Source: Gemmatimonadota bacterium (GTDB taxonomy: Bacteria; Latescibacterota; UBA2968; GCA-2709665). Taken from it: a stretch of 35,891 nucleotides of DNA. The notes beneath the pieces are model-generated. The model searched no databases. It was not told the DNA's origin and saw only the letters and a program-made list of their open reading frames with translations. Numbering within the stretch: position 1 is the stretch's first letter; each line of letters opens with the position of its first letter. Location: NCBI GenBank assembly GCA_028874335.1, contig JAPPJY010000030.1, positions 5,810-41,700 of the forward strand, in the 5' to 3' direction. Shown here one piece after another: positions 23,995 to 31,580 of the stretch. Made by a program: the position numbers and the translations under genes.

Positions 23995-24221
23995 AGATAT
24001 TTGTCCTCGAGATACCTCCGGTAGTCCTCCGGGCTGGCGCCTCGCAACGAGCCCTTCATCGATCGCACCGTGGGACTGATTTCAGGTCCTTCCCGTCCAC
24101 GTCCCAGAAGCGCGAAATAGTCGGCTACGATCCTGGAGACGGATTTCCCTCTGGACCTCGCGAATTCTTTAGCGACGCCGATGAGTTCTTCTTCCAGCCG
24201 AAGCGTGAGCTTGGTCTGCAT
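23991..24221 (-). CDS. Antitoxin, DUF6364/ribbon-helix-helix type
   Basis: The 76-residue protein starts MQTKLTLRLEEELIGVAKEF, a ribbon-helix-helix DNA-binding start (beta strand TKLTLRL, then EELIGVAKEFARSRGKSVSR), as in the DUF6364 antitoxin family. The C-terminal part (PEDYRRYLEDKYL) would wrap the PIN toxin. GAGAG lies 6 nt before the ATG. A palindromic operator that overlaps the promoter is 20 bp upstream, so the protein probably represses its own operon. Its 3' end overlaps the PIN gene by 4 nt. Confidence 0.9.
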   Translation of the reverse strand: MQTKLTLRLEEELIGVAKEFARSRGKSVSRIVADYFALLGRGREGPEISPTVRSMKGSLRGASPEDYRRYLEDKYL

Positions 24222-24240
24222 TTCATTCTCTCAATTTAGA

Positions 24241-24272
24241 TGACGTATTACTTTTCGAAAAATATACGTCAA
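24241..24272 (-). promoter_or_regulatory. Operator/promoter of the PIN/DUF6364 pair
   Basis: TGACGTAT (24241-24248) and ATACGTCA (24264-24271) are perfect inverted arms around a second palindrome, TTTTCGAAAA (24252-24261). On the minus strand TTGACG (-35, 24267-24272) and TAATAC (-10, 24245-24250) lie in the outer arms with a 16-bp spacer. A repressor bound to the palindrome would block polymerase. Confidence 0.7.
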
Positions 24273-24377
24273 GCAGGTCGCTATGTCAAGATTGGGGTAT
24301 ATGAAAAAGGCGCCGGCAGAGCGACGCCCGGATCGATCATACGATGGGGACGCGAAACGATGCACGCCCGGTCGTAT

Positions 24378-24836
24378 CTACTCCTCTCCGTCGTAATAGT
24401 CCGCATCGGTCATGCGGCCCAGCTTGCCCGGAGGCCGGATGGCCCATTTGTCCGAATCCGGATAGTAGCAGGGATCGCAGACGGGATTGTCGGCAATGAC
24501 GTAGTAGACCATGTCCTCGTCCTCGCTGGGATTGCGAATGTGGTGCGCCGTGCCGGGCGGCTGGACGAATACGTCGCCGGCCTCCACCTCGAACGTTTGG
24601 TCATTCCTCCGGACGATACCGCGGCCGCTGACGACGATATAGAACTCCCACTGGACCTGGTGCGCGTGATACGGGAAGTTGGTCATGCCGGCGGGAATGC
24701 GCACCCAGTCGACTTCGAACGGCTGCCCTTCGGTTCCCAGGGCGCCCGAAATGTCCTTTCGCGATACGCAGAAACTCCCGCGGGGCGAACGATGCAGCTT
24801 TTCGTCTAAATCGGGTTCGTGGATCTTTTCAATCAT
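24378..24836 (-). CDS. Cupin-domain protein
   Basis: The 152-residue protein is a single cupin: FPYHAHQVQWEFYIVVSGRG is motif 1 (H-x-H...E) and GDVFVQPPGTAHHIRNPSED is motif 2 with its His, so a divalent metal site is present. The N-terminal MIEKIHEPDL and the DPCYYPDSDKWAI C-terminal part are features of cupins that bind small polar ligands. GGAGG lies near the ATG at 24836. It is followed by nothing on its strand until the PIN operon, and lies 34 nt after the alpha/beta hydrolase stop, so the two are likely cotranscribed. The reaction is not predictable. Confidence 0.9.
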   Translation of the reverse strand: MIEKIHEPDLDEKLHRSPRGSFCVSRKDISGALGTEGQPFEVDWVRIPAGMTNFPYHAHQVQWEFYIVVSGRGIVRRNDQTFEVEAGDVFVQPPGTAHHIRNPSEDEDMVYYVIADNPVCDPCYYPDSDKWAIRPPGKLGRMTDADYYDGEE

Positions 24837-24870
24837 ATCGTCTTCCTCCAGAAAAGCTGGGAACGGTCCT

Positions 24871-25578
24871 TCAGTCGCCTCGCATCCAACAACCGGCCAC
24901 CCTGGCCAGTTCCTCCAGAACGGGTTCGTCGGTATTCCTTCGTTTCAGCACTTTGAAGCCGTGGTCCGCGGTATCCACCACGTGGAGCGTCGCATGGTTC
25001 AGCCCGTGAACGACGGGTTCTAGCAGTTTCATGTCCGCCATCTTGTCCCGCTGCCCTGAGAGAAACAGCATCGGTACCGGTACGTCCTGCAGATGGACGG
25101 CGCGCTCTGCATTCGGTTTTCCCGCGTGAAGGGGAAAAGCGAAAAACACGATGCCCTTCAAACCATCCATCGGTTCCTGCGAACAGGCCATGGAGACCAT
25201 GCGGCCGCTCATGGAATGCCCGCCCGCGAAAACTGGCAGGCCGTTCGCGTGATCCAAAGCGGTCGCGACGGCGGCGCGCACCGTGGCCAGGCGCACCTTC
25301 TCTCCGTCCATACCCCCGCCCCGTTCGGAGTAGGGATAGTTGAAACGAAACGTGGCAATGCCCGCGTCGTTCAACCCGTCGCTCAGGTCCTGCATGAACG
25401 CGTGACGCATATTGGTGCCCGCCCCATGTCCCAGGACGAGCAGCGCCTCCGCCCCGCTTGGCCTAGCGATCAACGCAGACACCTCGCCCTTTTCTTCCGT
25501 CGCTAGGAACTTCAAATCTACCGTTTCAACGGGCACGAGTTTTCCTTCCTGATTGACCAGTATTGTGGTTGCTGGCAC
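24871..25578 (-). CDS. Alpha/beta hydrolase, KANL3/Tex30-like
   Basis: The 235-residue protein has the alpha/beta-hydrolase fold: LLVLGHGAGTNMRHAFMQ for the oxyanion loop, FAGGHSMSGRMVSMACSQ with nucleophile Ser in GHSMSG, MLFLSGQRDKMAD with the acid, and VDTADHGFKV with the catalytic His. This matches the KANL3/Tex30 group of dienelactone hydrolase relatives. The GTG at 25578 is only weakly supported by upstream sequence. The substrate is unknown. It precedes the cupin gene by 34 nt. Confidence 0.9.
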   Translation of the reverse strand: MPATTILVNQEGKLVPVETVDLKFLATEEKGEVSALIARPSGAEALLVLGHGAGTNMRHAFMQDLSDGLNDAGIATFRFNYPYSERGGGMDGEKVRLATVRAAVATALDHANGLPVFAGGHSMSGRMVSMACSQEPMDGLKGIVFFAFPLHAGKPNAERAVHLQDVPVPMLFLSGQRDKMADMKLLEPVVHGLNHATLHVVDTADHGFKVLKRRNTDEPVLEELARVAGCWMRGD

Positions 25579-25647
25579 TGTTTCACATTTCGTCAGTCTG
25601 TGGCATCTGATCTACCGCCTTCGTTTCCCTGTAATTCAACGACACCT

Positions 25648-25674
25648 GTAGGGGCGTCCCTTGTGGGCGCCCGG
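25648..25674. repeat. Family-1-like diverged repeat
   Basis: GTAGGGGCG, then TCCCTTGTGGGCGCCC and GG: the opening matches family-1 copies while the centre is different. It lies in the intergenic region after the alpha/beta hydrolase start, 55 bp from a family-2 repeat. Confidence 0.5.
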
Positions 25675-25728
25675 CCCATTGTGGGATTCCGAAGGGTTCA
25701 GCGCCGCGGTGTCGCCGTATTCTTTCCT

Positions 25729-25754
25729 GGGAGCGAGGGCATCCTGCCCTCGAA
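25729..25754 (+). repeat. Family-2 palindromic repeat, copy 1
   Basis: GGGAGCGAGGGCATCCTGCC followed by CTCGAA. CGAGGGCA and TGCCCTCG are inverted arms around a TCC centre. Two further copies are at 27017-27041 (same orientation) and 27141-27164 (opposite). Confidence 0.85.
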
Positions 25755-25783
25755 GTCTGACGTCTGGTTCTGTCGAATTCGGG

Positions 25784-25963
25784 TCAATTCGCAGACGTCT
25801 TGTGTTTCATTCTCCCCTCCTGCTGGGATTGTTGCAGCAACTCTGTCCGTTTCTTCCAGAAAACCAGTTGTTCTTCCATCGTCATGCCCGCGGTCAGACT
25901 CTGGATTCGTTCAGCGCCGCGGCGTTTCATATCAACGCAATCAAACGTCTTCTTCGTCTTCAT
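25784..25963 (-). CDS. Small antitoxin downstream of a PIN toxin
   Basis: The product begins MKTKKTFDCVDMKRRGAERI and continues with MTMEEQLVFWKKRTELL, a short family found after PIN toxins, mainly in cyanobacteria and metagenomes. The start is ATG 25963 (59 residues), with AGGAG about 10 nt upstream. It overlaps the end of the PIN gene by 23 nt, toxin first and antitoxin second, the reverse of most VapBC pairs. No DNA-binding motif is obvious; the helical C-terminus probably embraces the toxin. A longer start at 25996 lies deep in the toxin gene and lacks support. Confidence 0.75.
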   Translation of the reverse strand: MKTKKTFDCVDMKRRGAERIQSLTAGMTMEEQLVFWKKRTELLQQSQQEGRMKHKTSAN

Positions 25964-26420
25964 AATAAATCGTCTCCTGAGGGGAATGGATTGCAATATT
26001 CGAGTATCCGTAAAGGGTGTTTACCGCATTATACAGAGGAATTTTAGAATAATGCACGATGTGTCTGAAGTTCCAGCTCACGATCATTGAACAGTCTGCA
26101 ACAGTGGCCAACGCGACATGAAGCGCATCCGTTGACCATTGTCCGGTCAGAATCCCTGCATTCACGTAAGCCTCGCGGAGTTGCAAGGCTTCATTGGAAA
26201 CCTCTACAATCTTAGCAAAGTCGAGCATCTCTTCAAACAGCGCCATAACTTCCGAGGGAGCGGGTTCGAGTTCCTCTTTGACGACAACGGACGTCACGAG
26301 GTTGCAGTGCTCCTGTCGAACCATTTCAAAGAAGGACCGGCTGGCCTGATCGAATTCTTCATCGAATACGCCACCAAAAACGGACGTATCCGCATATATG
26401 CTCAGAGTGGGTTTATACAT
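25941..26420 (-). CDS. PIN-domain toxin, second module
   Basis: The 159-residue protein has PIN active-site residues: Asp in IYADTSVFGGVFDEEF, Glu in VVVKEELEPAP, Asp in WSTDALHVALATVADC and Asn in IVSWNFRHIVHY. The acidic C-terminus (SPQETIYYEDEEDV) is where the overlapping antitoxin gene starts. Probably an RNase held in check by the small downstream antitoxin. The ATG at 26420 has a weak ribosome binding site. It is the second PIN toxin within 3 kb, and both are on the same strand. Confidence 0.9.
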   Translation of the reverse strand: MYKPTLSIYADTSVFGGVFDEEFDQASRSFFEMVRQEHCNLVTSVVVKEELEPAPSEVMALFEEMLDFAKIVEVSNEALQLREAYVNAGILTGQWSTDALHVALATVADCSMIVSWNFRHIVHYSKIPLYNAVNTLYGYSNIAIHSPQETIYYEDEEDV

Positions 26421-26493
26421 ATTTCAGCATTCTGAATCGACTGTTCTCCAGCGTCTGTAGTTCCTTGCATCGCCACTTCGGCTGATCAAGATA

Positions 26494-26958
26494 TTAACGT
26501 CCCCACGCAATCCGCGAGTCGTCCGGTGTACCGCACACGGGGCCGCCGTGGCCGTCGGTTAGTTTCAGCCTCACGACGATGGGTTCATCCGACTCGAGCG
26601 CCTGTTCGATCTCCGGCCACTCCAGGTGCGTGAGCCGAATCTTCAGCCGCCGGAACATCTCGAATCGATCGGAACGCTTCACGCCCCAGGAGAGATAGAA
26701 GAACCGGTCCCTCGGCCTGCCCTGCGCGTACGGACCCAGAAAATTGGGAGACCCGTCCGGTTGCTTCCCGATCCTGAACTCAGGATGAAACGTCACCCGA
26801 TGCCGGTCGGCCGGGACCTGCTCGATGACCTCGGTCCCACGCTGGATTCCCAGATACACCGGCTCCTTGACCCTGGGTTCGTGTTTGTAAGGGTCTTCGA
26901 AACGGAGTCCCGGCAATCGCGAGCACATGACTTTCAGTTTCAACTGTTTTTCTGACAT
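26494..26958 (-). CDS. DUF5990 family protein
   Basis: The 154-residue protein has the DUF5990 pattern: VMCSRLPGLRFEDPY near the start, PVYLGIQRGTEVIEQVPADR, NFLGPYAQGRPRDRFFYLSW and RFEMFRRLKIRLTHL, ending in VRLKLTDGHGGPVCGT. This family is small, cytoplasmic and of unknown function. The ATG at 26958 is chosen because the conserved region begins there; a longer frame to 27087 would translate a family-2 repeat and is rejected. The ribosome binding site is weak. It stands alone between a PIN module and a gene-free stretch. Confidence 0.85.
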   Translation of the reverse strand: MSEKQLKLKVMCSRLPGLRFEDPYKHEPRVKEPVYLGIQRGTEVIEQVPADRHRVTFHPEFRIGKQPDGSPNFLGPYAQGRPRDRFFYLSWGVKRSDRFEMFRRLKIRLTHLEWPEIEQALESDEPIVVRLKLTDGHGGPVCGTPDDSRIAWGR

Positions 26959-27016
26959 CACACATGTCCAGGATCGTTTTTTGCAACCGCTATCGCGACC
27001 TGATCCACCTGTAACC

Positions 27017-27041
27017 GGAGCGAGGGCATCCTGCCCTCGAA
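27017..27041 (+). repeat. Family-2 palindromic repeat, copy 2
   Basis: GGAGCGAGGGCATCCTGCCC then TCGAA, identical in its core to copy 1. It lies just upstream of the DUF5990 start. Confidence 0.85.
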
Positions 27042-27140
27042 CTTCACGTCGTCTACCGCTATTCGCGTAGAGAGACTGATGGGCCATTCAATCCGACACC
27101 GGGTCACGGAAAACACCGTGTGCGACGAGTTACCCGACGT

Positions 27141-27164
27141 CGAGGGCAGGATGCCCTCGCTCCC
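27141..27164 (-). repeat. Family-2 palindromic repeat, copy 3 (inverted)
   Basis: CGAGGGCAGGATGCCCTCGC then TCCC, the reverse complement of copies 1 and 2. With copy 2 it forms an inverted pair about 100 bp apart, which could form a long stem in single-stranded DNA or RNA. Confidence 0.85.
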
Positions 27165-27449
27165 GGGAACGCCGACCCCACCGGCCCCGCCGCATCTACC
27201 ATATTACGATAAGCGACCCTCGCGGGATTTCCAATCCATTATTCGACCCCGGCGTTTGTCGACCGCTCGCAACAGGTGTGCATCGCACACACGTTTATCT
27301 CGGTAGATGGCAGGTGCATCATGTGACCCGGCCACGGCTTGCCGACGCTGATACGCTTTTTCAGATAACAAATAACGGATTGATATTATTATATATAAGT
27401 TCTATATCATGTTCGGCTGCCGCAGAATCAAGACTGACCCTGGGGAATC

Positions 27450-27466
27450 TTGGCACGCTTCTTGAT
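27450..27466 (+). promoter_or_regulatory. Sigma-54-like -24/-12 element
   Basis: TTGGCACGCTTCTTGAT matches the -24 box TTGGCACG exactly and has TTGA where TTGC is expected, with the correct 10-bp spacing between GG and the -12 position. It lies 42 bp before the barrel start codon, right where the promoter should be, with an AT-rich stretch upstream that could bind a bending protein. The missing C at -12 is a clear weakness. Confidence 0.4.
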
Positions 27467-27507
27467 CTAATTACCTCCGCGTGAAATTCATCGTGCGGAG
27501 GGACCGT

Positions 27508-28173
27508 ATGCGGCGTGCTATTGGTTTCACGGTCGTTTTCTTCCTGGCGGCCGGTACGTCAAATGCACAGGAGTTAGGTGCAAGTATCTCCGGCGGTTAT
27601 TCCATTCCTGGCGACGGTCGTCTCTTCTTCGGGCGTTGTAGCCTCAACGAAGGAAGCTGTCCGTTCAGCGAACGGGAACGGGCGTCCGCTCAGATACACT
27701 TCCATCCAATGCAGGCAGGGTTCGTTCTCGCCGGCGACCTGTTCTTGCGCATGGAGCCAGCCGACATCGGAATCGGAACCGTCATGTTTTCCAAAGGCGG
27801 GATCTCCGGTCCGTCATTTTCTACAATTGCTCGCAGGGACGAATTCAAAGCGAGAGATTTCACGAGGTCTTTCAGGGCGGCATTTGTGTTTTTGCGATAC
27901 CGTGCGATAGGGGATTCCCCGGTAACGCCCTATCTTGGCGCTGGCGTCGGGATACATGGGCTGCGGGAACGTGCACCCACAGAGTTTTCCAATTGGGATA
28001 AAGGTCTGTTTCTTCGGGTATTAGCCGGCGGTGAAGTCAGGATAAGGGAGGGATTTTCCAGTGTTTTCACGGAAATCCGCTTGAATTTCGCCGGACTCGA
28101 CGAAGATCCGGAACTCTCCCCCGTCGCCTTTGCAACGTTCACCATCGCCATCGGCCTGAGGTTCGCTTACTAG
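27508..28173 (+). CDS. Outer-membrane beta-barrel protein
   Basis: The 221-residue protein starts at ATG 27508, with GGAGGG 5 nt upstream; the frame upstream lacks a better start. The signal peptide is RRAIGFTVVFFLAAGTSNAQ, cleaved after Ala-Gln. The rest alternates polar and hydrophobic residues as beta strands, with glycine turns (TPYLGAGVGIHGLRER, VLAGGEVRIREGF) and a final strand FTIAIGLRFAY ending in an aromatic residue, the usual end of an outer-membrane barrel. It resembles small eight-strand OmpA/OmpW-type barrels; two Cys near residue 50 may be bridged. It lies alone behind a sigma-54-like element and an AT-rich upstream region, so it may be a regulated porin or surface protein. Confidence 0.8.
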   Translation: MRRAIGFTVVFFLAAGTSNAQELGASISGGYSIPGDGRLFFGRCSLNEGSCPFSERERASAQIHFHPMQAGFVLAGDLFLRMEPADIGIGTVMFSKGGISGPSFSTIARRDEFKARDFTRSFRAAFVFLRYRAIGDSPVTPYLGAGVGIHGLRERAPTEFSNWDKGLFLRVLAGGEVRIREGFSSVFTEIRLNFAGLDEDPELSPVAFATFTIAIGLRFAY

Positions 28174-28206
28174 CCGCAAACGGTTAAGTCGACGCCGTGC
28201 ACAAGA

Positions 28207-28238
28207 ATGCCCGGGCGGAGGATTGTCCGAACGGGCAT
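28207..28238. terminator. Hairpin between the barrel gene and glnS
   Basis: ATGCCCG (28207-28213) and CGGGCAT (28232-28238), with an inner CGGA/TCCG pairing, form a stable hairpin 34 bp after the barrel stop and 33 bp from the glnS stop. The T-run TTTTATT comes about 10 nt later on the plus strand, so this is only a moderate terminator. Confidence 0.4.
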
Positions 28239-28270
28239 GTCAGGTTGCCTTTTATTGCTCTGGACTCTCG

Positions 28271-30001
28271 TTACCTTCTTCGTCCTGTTTCGTTCGGATT
28301 CCCTCTCTTCTGCATCCGCGCCCAGGTATCACGCAGCGTAATTGTGCGGTTGAAAACGAGCTTATCGGACGTCGAATCCGGGTCCACGCAGAAATATCCC
28401 AATCGTTCGAATTGAAACTGGGCGCCGGGCTCCGCGTCCTTGACCGTGGACTCCACAAAACAGCTCGGCCGCACCTCCAGGGATTTCGGGTTCACCGTTT
28501 CGCTGATGTCCCCGCCTTCGGCAACCTCCATTGGATTCTCCACGTTGAACAGCCGATCGTACAGGCGCACCTCCGCCTCAACGGCGTGCGCCGCAGACAC
28601 CCAGTGGATGGTGCCTCGGACCTTGCGGCCGTCCGGTGTCGATCCGCCCCGGCTCTCGGGGTCGAACGTGCATCGAAGCTCAACGACGTTTCCATCCTCG
28701 TCCTTCACGACGTCCGTGCAGGTGACATAACAGGCCGCGCGGAGCCTGACCTCCCGCCCCAGCGCAAGGCGGCGGAATCTACGGGGCGGATCCTCCATGA
28801 AGTCCTCCCGCTCGATGTAGACTTCCCGTGAAAATGGTACCGCGCGCGTCCCTGCGGACGGGTCCTCCGGATTGATCTGCGCTTCAAACCTCTCTTCCAT
28901 GTCTTCGGGGTAATTCTCGATGACCACTTTGAGCGGATCGATCACCCCCATCACTCTGGGCGCAAACCGATTCAGATAGTCCCGGATATGAAACTCCAGG
29001 AGATCGATCTCCGCAGTTGTATCTCGTTTGGACATTCCCACGCGGCGGATGAAATTCCGAATCGCCTCGGGGGGCACGCCCCTGCGCCGAAGTCCCGATA
29101 GCGTGATCAGCCTGGGATCGTCCCATCCGGCCAGCAGCCCGTTTTCGATCAATGGCCGCAGATGTCGTTTTCCCACCAACGTATGCGTGACGAACAGCTT
29201 TGGAAATTCGATCTGACGCGAAGGGAAAATCCCGAGCTCCCGGATATACCAGTCATAAAGGGGGCGGTGGTCTTCGAATTCCTGCGAACACAGGGAATGC
29301 GAAACCCCCTCGATCGCGTCCGACTGCCCGTGGGTGAAATCGTACATCGGATAGATACACCACGCATATCCCCGGCGGTAGTGAGACGCCTTGAGGATGC
29401 GAAACATCACCGGATCGCGCAGGTTCATGTTGGGCGACGCCATATCGATCTTCGCCCTCAGGGTTCGCGTACCATCCGGAAATTCCCCCGCCCTCATCCG
29501 TGCAAACAGATTGAGGTTCTCGTCGATGGACCGGTTTCGATAGGGGCTTTCTCTTCCCGGTGAGGTCACCGACCCACGGTATGCCCGGGTCGCATCCGTG
29601 CTCAAATCGCATACGTAGGCTTTGCGCTTCTTGATCAGTTTGACCGCGAATTCGTAGAGTTGCTCGAAATAATCGGAGGCAAAATAGAGGCGGTCCTCCC
29701 AGTCAAACCCCAGCCATCGGATATCCCGCTGGATTCCGTCCACATAGCTTGCCTCTTCCTTGGTGGGGTCGGTATCATCAAAGCGGAGATTGCAGACGCC
29801 GCCGAATTCCTCGGCAACCCAGAAATTGAGACAGATCGCCTTGGCGTGGCCGATGTGCAGATGCCCATTCGGCTCGGGAGGAAAGCGCGTCATCACGTCC
29901 GTGTACCGGCCGGCGGCGAGGTCCTCCCGGATGGCGTCGCGGATAAAATCGGAAGCGACTTCGCCTTCTGCGTCGGCGTGGCTGGCGTCGGCTTCGTTCA
30001 T
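28271..30001 (-). CDS. glnS: Glutaminyl-tRNA synthetase
   Basis: The 576-residue class I enzyme attaches glutamine to tRNA-Gln. The HIGH-type motif is [17 protein letters not shown], and the KMSKS-like loop is [19 protein letters not shown] (M-S-K-R). The C-terminal anticodon-binding domain follows ([20 protein letters not shown]). Length is close to the usual 550-580. The start is ATG 30001, with GAGGTG 6 nt upstream; a slightly longer frame begins inside the intergenic part. Having GlnRS here means tRNA-Gln is charged directly, and tRNA-Gln is encoded nearby at 32651-32724. The upstream spacer carries dispersed repeats. Confidence 0.97.
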   Translation of the reverse strand: MNEADASHADAEGEVASDFIRDAIREDLAAGRYTDVMTRFPPEPNGHLHIGHAKAICLNFWVAEEFGGVCNLRFDDTDPTKEEASYVDGIQRDIRWLGFDWEDRLYFASDYFEQLYEFAVKLIKKRKAYVCDLSTDATRAYRGSVTSPGRESPYRNRSIDENLNLFARMRAGEFPDGTRTLRAKIDMASPNMNLRDPVMFRILKASHYRRGYAWCIYPMYDFTHGQSDAIEGVSHSLCSQEFEDHRPLYDWYIRELGIFPSRQIEFPKLFVTHTLVGKRHLRPLIENGLLAGWDDPRLITLSGLRRRGVPPEAIRNFIRRVGMSKRDTTAEIDLLEFHIRDYLNRFAPRVMGVIDPLKVVIENYPEDMEERFEAQINPEDPSAGTRAVPFSREVYIEREDFMEDPPRRFRRLALGREVRLRAACYVTCTDVVKDEDGNVVELRCTFDPESRGGSTPDGRKVRGTIHWVSAAHAVEAEVRLYDRLFNVENPMEVAEGGDISETVNPKSLEVRPSCFVESTVKDAEPGAQFQFERLGYFCVDPDSTSDKLVFNRTITLRDTWARMQKRGNPNETGRRR

Positions 30002-30105
30002 GGGTAACACCTCGAAAAAATGACCGGATGCAACGGGTAAATTACGGTGAGCAACCTGTAGACTACATACGACGCCATAACGACTGAACTTACTGAAGCG
30101 TTGAT

Positions 30106-30228
30106 CGAGCCAGTCGAAACGTGTTCACTGAGCATGCCCGCATTGAGCTTGTCGAAATGTCGAAGTGCCCGCGTTTCGACACCTGTTAACAGATTTAGCC
30201 AGCCCTTCGCCGACCCTTCGACAGGCTC
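30106..30228. repeat. TTCGACAGGCTC-type repeats between glnS and prs
   Basis: GAGCTTGTCGAA (30145-30156), TTCGACAGGCTCAGGGAGC (from 30217) and GAGCCAGTCGAAACGTGTTC (30107-30126) are related half-sites in both orientations. They resemble repeats common in many uncultured bacterial genomes. No gene lies between 30002 and 30295. Confidence 0.6.
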
Positions 30229-30295
30229 AGGGAGCGGCTCGGACACGGCTCAGGACGACAAGATCGAATGCGAGGGATGTACCGCCGCGTGCCCG

Positions 30296-31276
30296 TCAGG
30301 AAGAACGAGTGTCCTCTTCCCTGACCCATTCCGGCTCCGTGAACAGGCTGCTGACCGACTCGCCATTGTGAATTCTGCGAATGGCTTCGGCAAGCAGGGG
30401 CGCCACGGACAACACCGTCAGTCTCGCATTCGACTGAATTGAGGCCGGCAGGGGTACCGTATCCGTTGTCACGACCTCGCGTACTTCGTCGAACGCGCAA
30501 AAGCGCTCGAGCGCGTTACTCGTGAACAGGCCGTGCGTGCACGCCATCGTGATTTCGCTGACCCGCCGGTCCCGGAGGCGGCGGATCAACTCGACAAGGG
30601 TGCCGCCCGTTGCGATCTCGTCGTCCAGAACGATGACCTTCCTGTCGTCGACGTCGCCCACGATCGCGTCGATCACCACCTTGGTGTCGGAGATGCGTCG
30701 CTTGCTCCCCGCGGCCACGGGCAGTTTCAGCATCCTGGCGAACTGTGCGGCGTCTTTCGCCCGTCCAAGGTCGGGAGAAACGACCACCGTATTGTCCAGA
30801 TCGCGGCCCAGAAAGTGACCGGCCAGTATGTTGAGCGCGTTGAGGTGGTCCACGGGTACGCTGAAGAAGCCGTGCACCTGCGCCGCGTGGAGCGTCATGG
30901 TGAGGACGCGGCTGGCGCCGGCCGTGTAGAGCATGTCCGCGACAAGCCGGGCGGCAATGGAGATCCGGGGCGCGTCCTTCTTGTCTGAACGCGCATAGCC
31001 GAAATAAGGGATGACTGCCGTCGTGCGGGCCGCGGATGCGCCCCTGGCAGCGTCCAGCATCTGCAGCAATTCCATAAGATGATCGTGAACCGGCATCACC
31101 ATCGGTTGTATCAGAAAAACGTCGGCCTCCCGGCAATTGGCCTCGAGCTGCACCTGGAAACATCCGTTGCTGAACCGATTCAGCATGCTGCGGCTGCGGG
31201 CCACGCCGAGGTGTCTGCAGATATCCTCGGCCAGTTCCGGATGCGCCGTACCGCCGAACATCACGATTTCACGCAT
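30296..31276 (-). CDS. prs: Ribose-phosphate pyrophosphokinase
   Basis: The 326-residue enzyme makes PRPP from ribose-5-phosphate and ATP, feeding purine, pyrimidine, His and Trp synthesis. The N-terminal RFSNGCFQVQLEANCREADV, the flexible loop IPYFGYARSDKKD, the catalytic VPVDHLNALN and the PRPP-binding KVIVLDDEIATGGTLVELI are all typical. The length matches the usual 310-320 with a short tail. The ATG at 31276 follows AAGG, which belongs to the end of dispersed repeat C. The gene lies between glnS and an adenosine deaminase. Confidence 0.96.
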   Translation of the reverse strand: MREIVMFGGTAHPELAEDICRHLGVARSRSMLNRFSNGCFQVQLEANCREADVFLIQPMVMPVHDHLMELLQMLDAARGASAARTTAVIPYFGYARSDKKDAPRISIAARLVADMLYTAGASRVLTMTLHAAQVHGFFSVPVDHLNALNILAGHFLGRDLDNTVVVSPDLGRAKDAAQFARMLKLPVAAGSKRRISDTKVVIDAIVGDVDDRKVIVLDDEIATGGTLVELIRRLRDRRVSEITMACTHGLFTSNALERFCAFDEVREVVTTDTVPLPASIQSNARLTVLSVAPLLAEAIRRIHNGESVSSLFTEPEWVREEDTRSS

Positions 31277-31280
31277 GGGT

Positions 31281-31477
31281 TAACCTTGATTCCTCATTTT
31301 TCGAGGACGTTAATTCGAATATGTGCCAGTTAAAAAGGCGATGAGACTGCTGATTACCAGGATACACCAGGACACTGTAAGTGAACTGAAAAAATGTCCT
31401 TCATGACGACCATTTCGGCCTGTTTCGAAGGGTTTCGTCGTGGTGCCGCGTTGCGGCTTTTGCGGAATTGAGGTTGA
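31281..31477 (-). repeat. Dispersed ~195-bp element, copy C (inverted)
   Basis: Reverse complement of copies A and B over its whole length (AACCTTGATTCC to CAATTCCGC/AGGTTG), slightly more diverged. It lies immediately in front of prs and supplies AAGG about 7 nt upstream of the prs start codon. Confidence 0.88.
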
Positions 31478-31580
31478 ATTCCGTGTACGGGTATTGCACC
31501 CGCTGCAGTCATATCTTAAGGTGAACGGGTGGTTGTATGTGGCTCAAGGACCATGTGAACCGGCAACGCCGGGTGACACC

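Larger units (their letters stand above)
26959..27507. other. Gene-free stretch with two family-2 repeats and an AT-rich island
   Basis: No gene is visible. Two family-2 copies face each other (27017-27041 and 27141-27164). From about 27356 to 27410 the sequence is strikingly AT-rich (TTGATATTATTATATATAAG), followed by the sigma-54-like element in front of the barrel gene. Confidence 0.6.

Noticed and set aside
26959..27087. N-terminal extension of the DUF5990 gene
   Set aside because: It translates a family-2 repeat, and the conserved domain starts at 26958.
27278..27484. A 68-codon plus-strand frame in the gene-free stretch before the barrel gene
   Set aside because: It crosses the AT-rich promoter region, has no ribosome binding site and no protein-like pattern.
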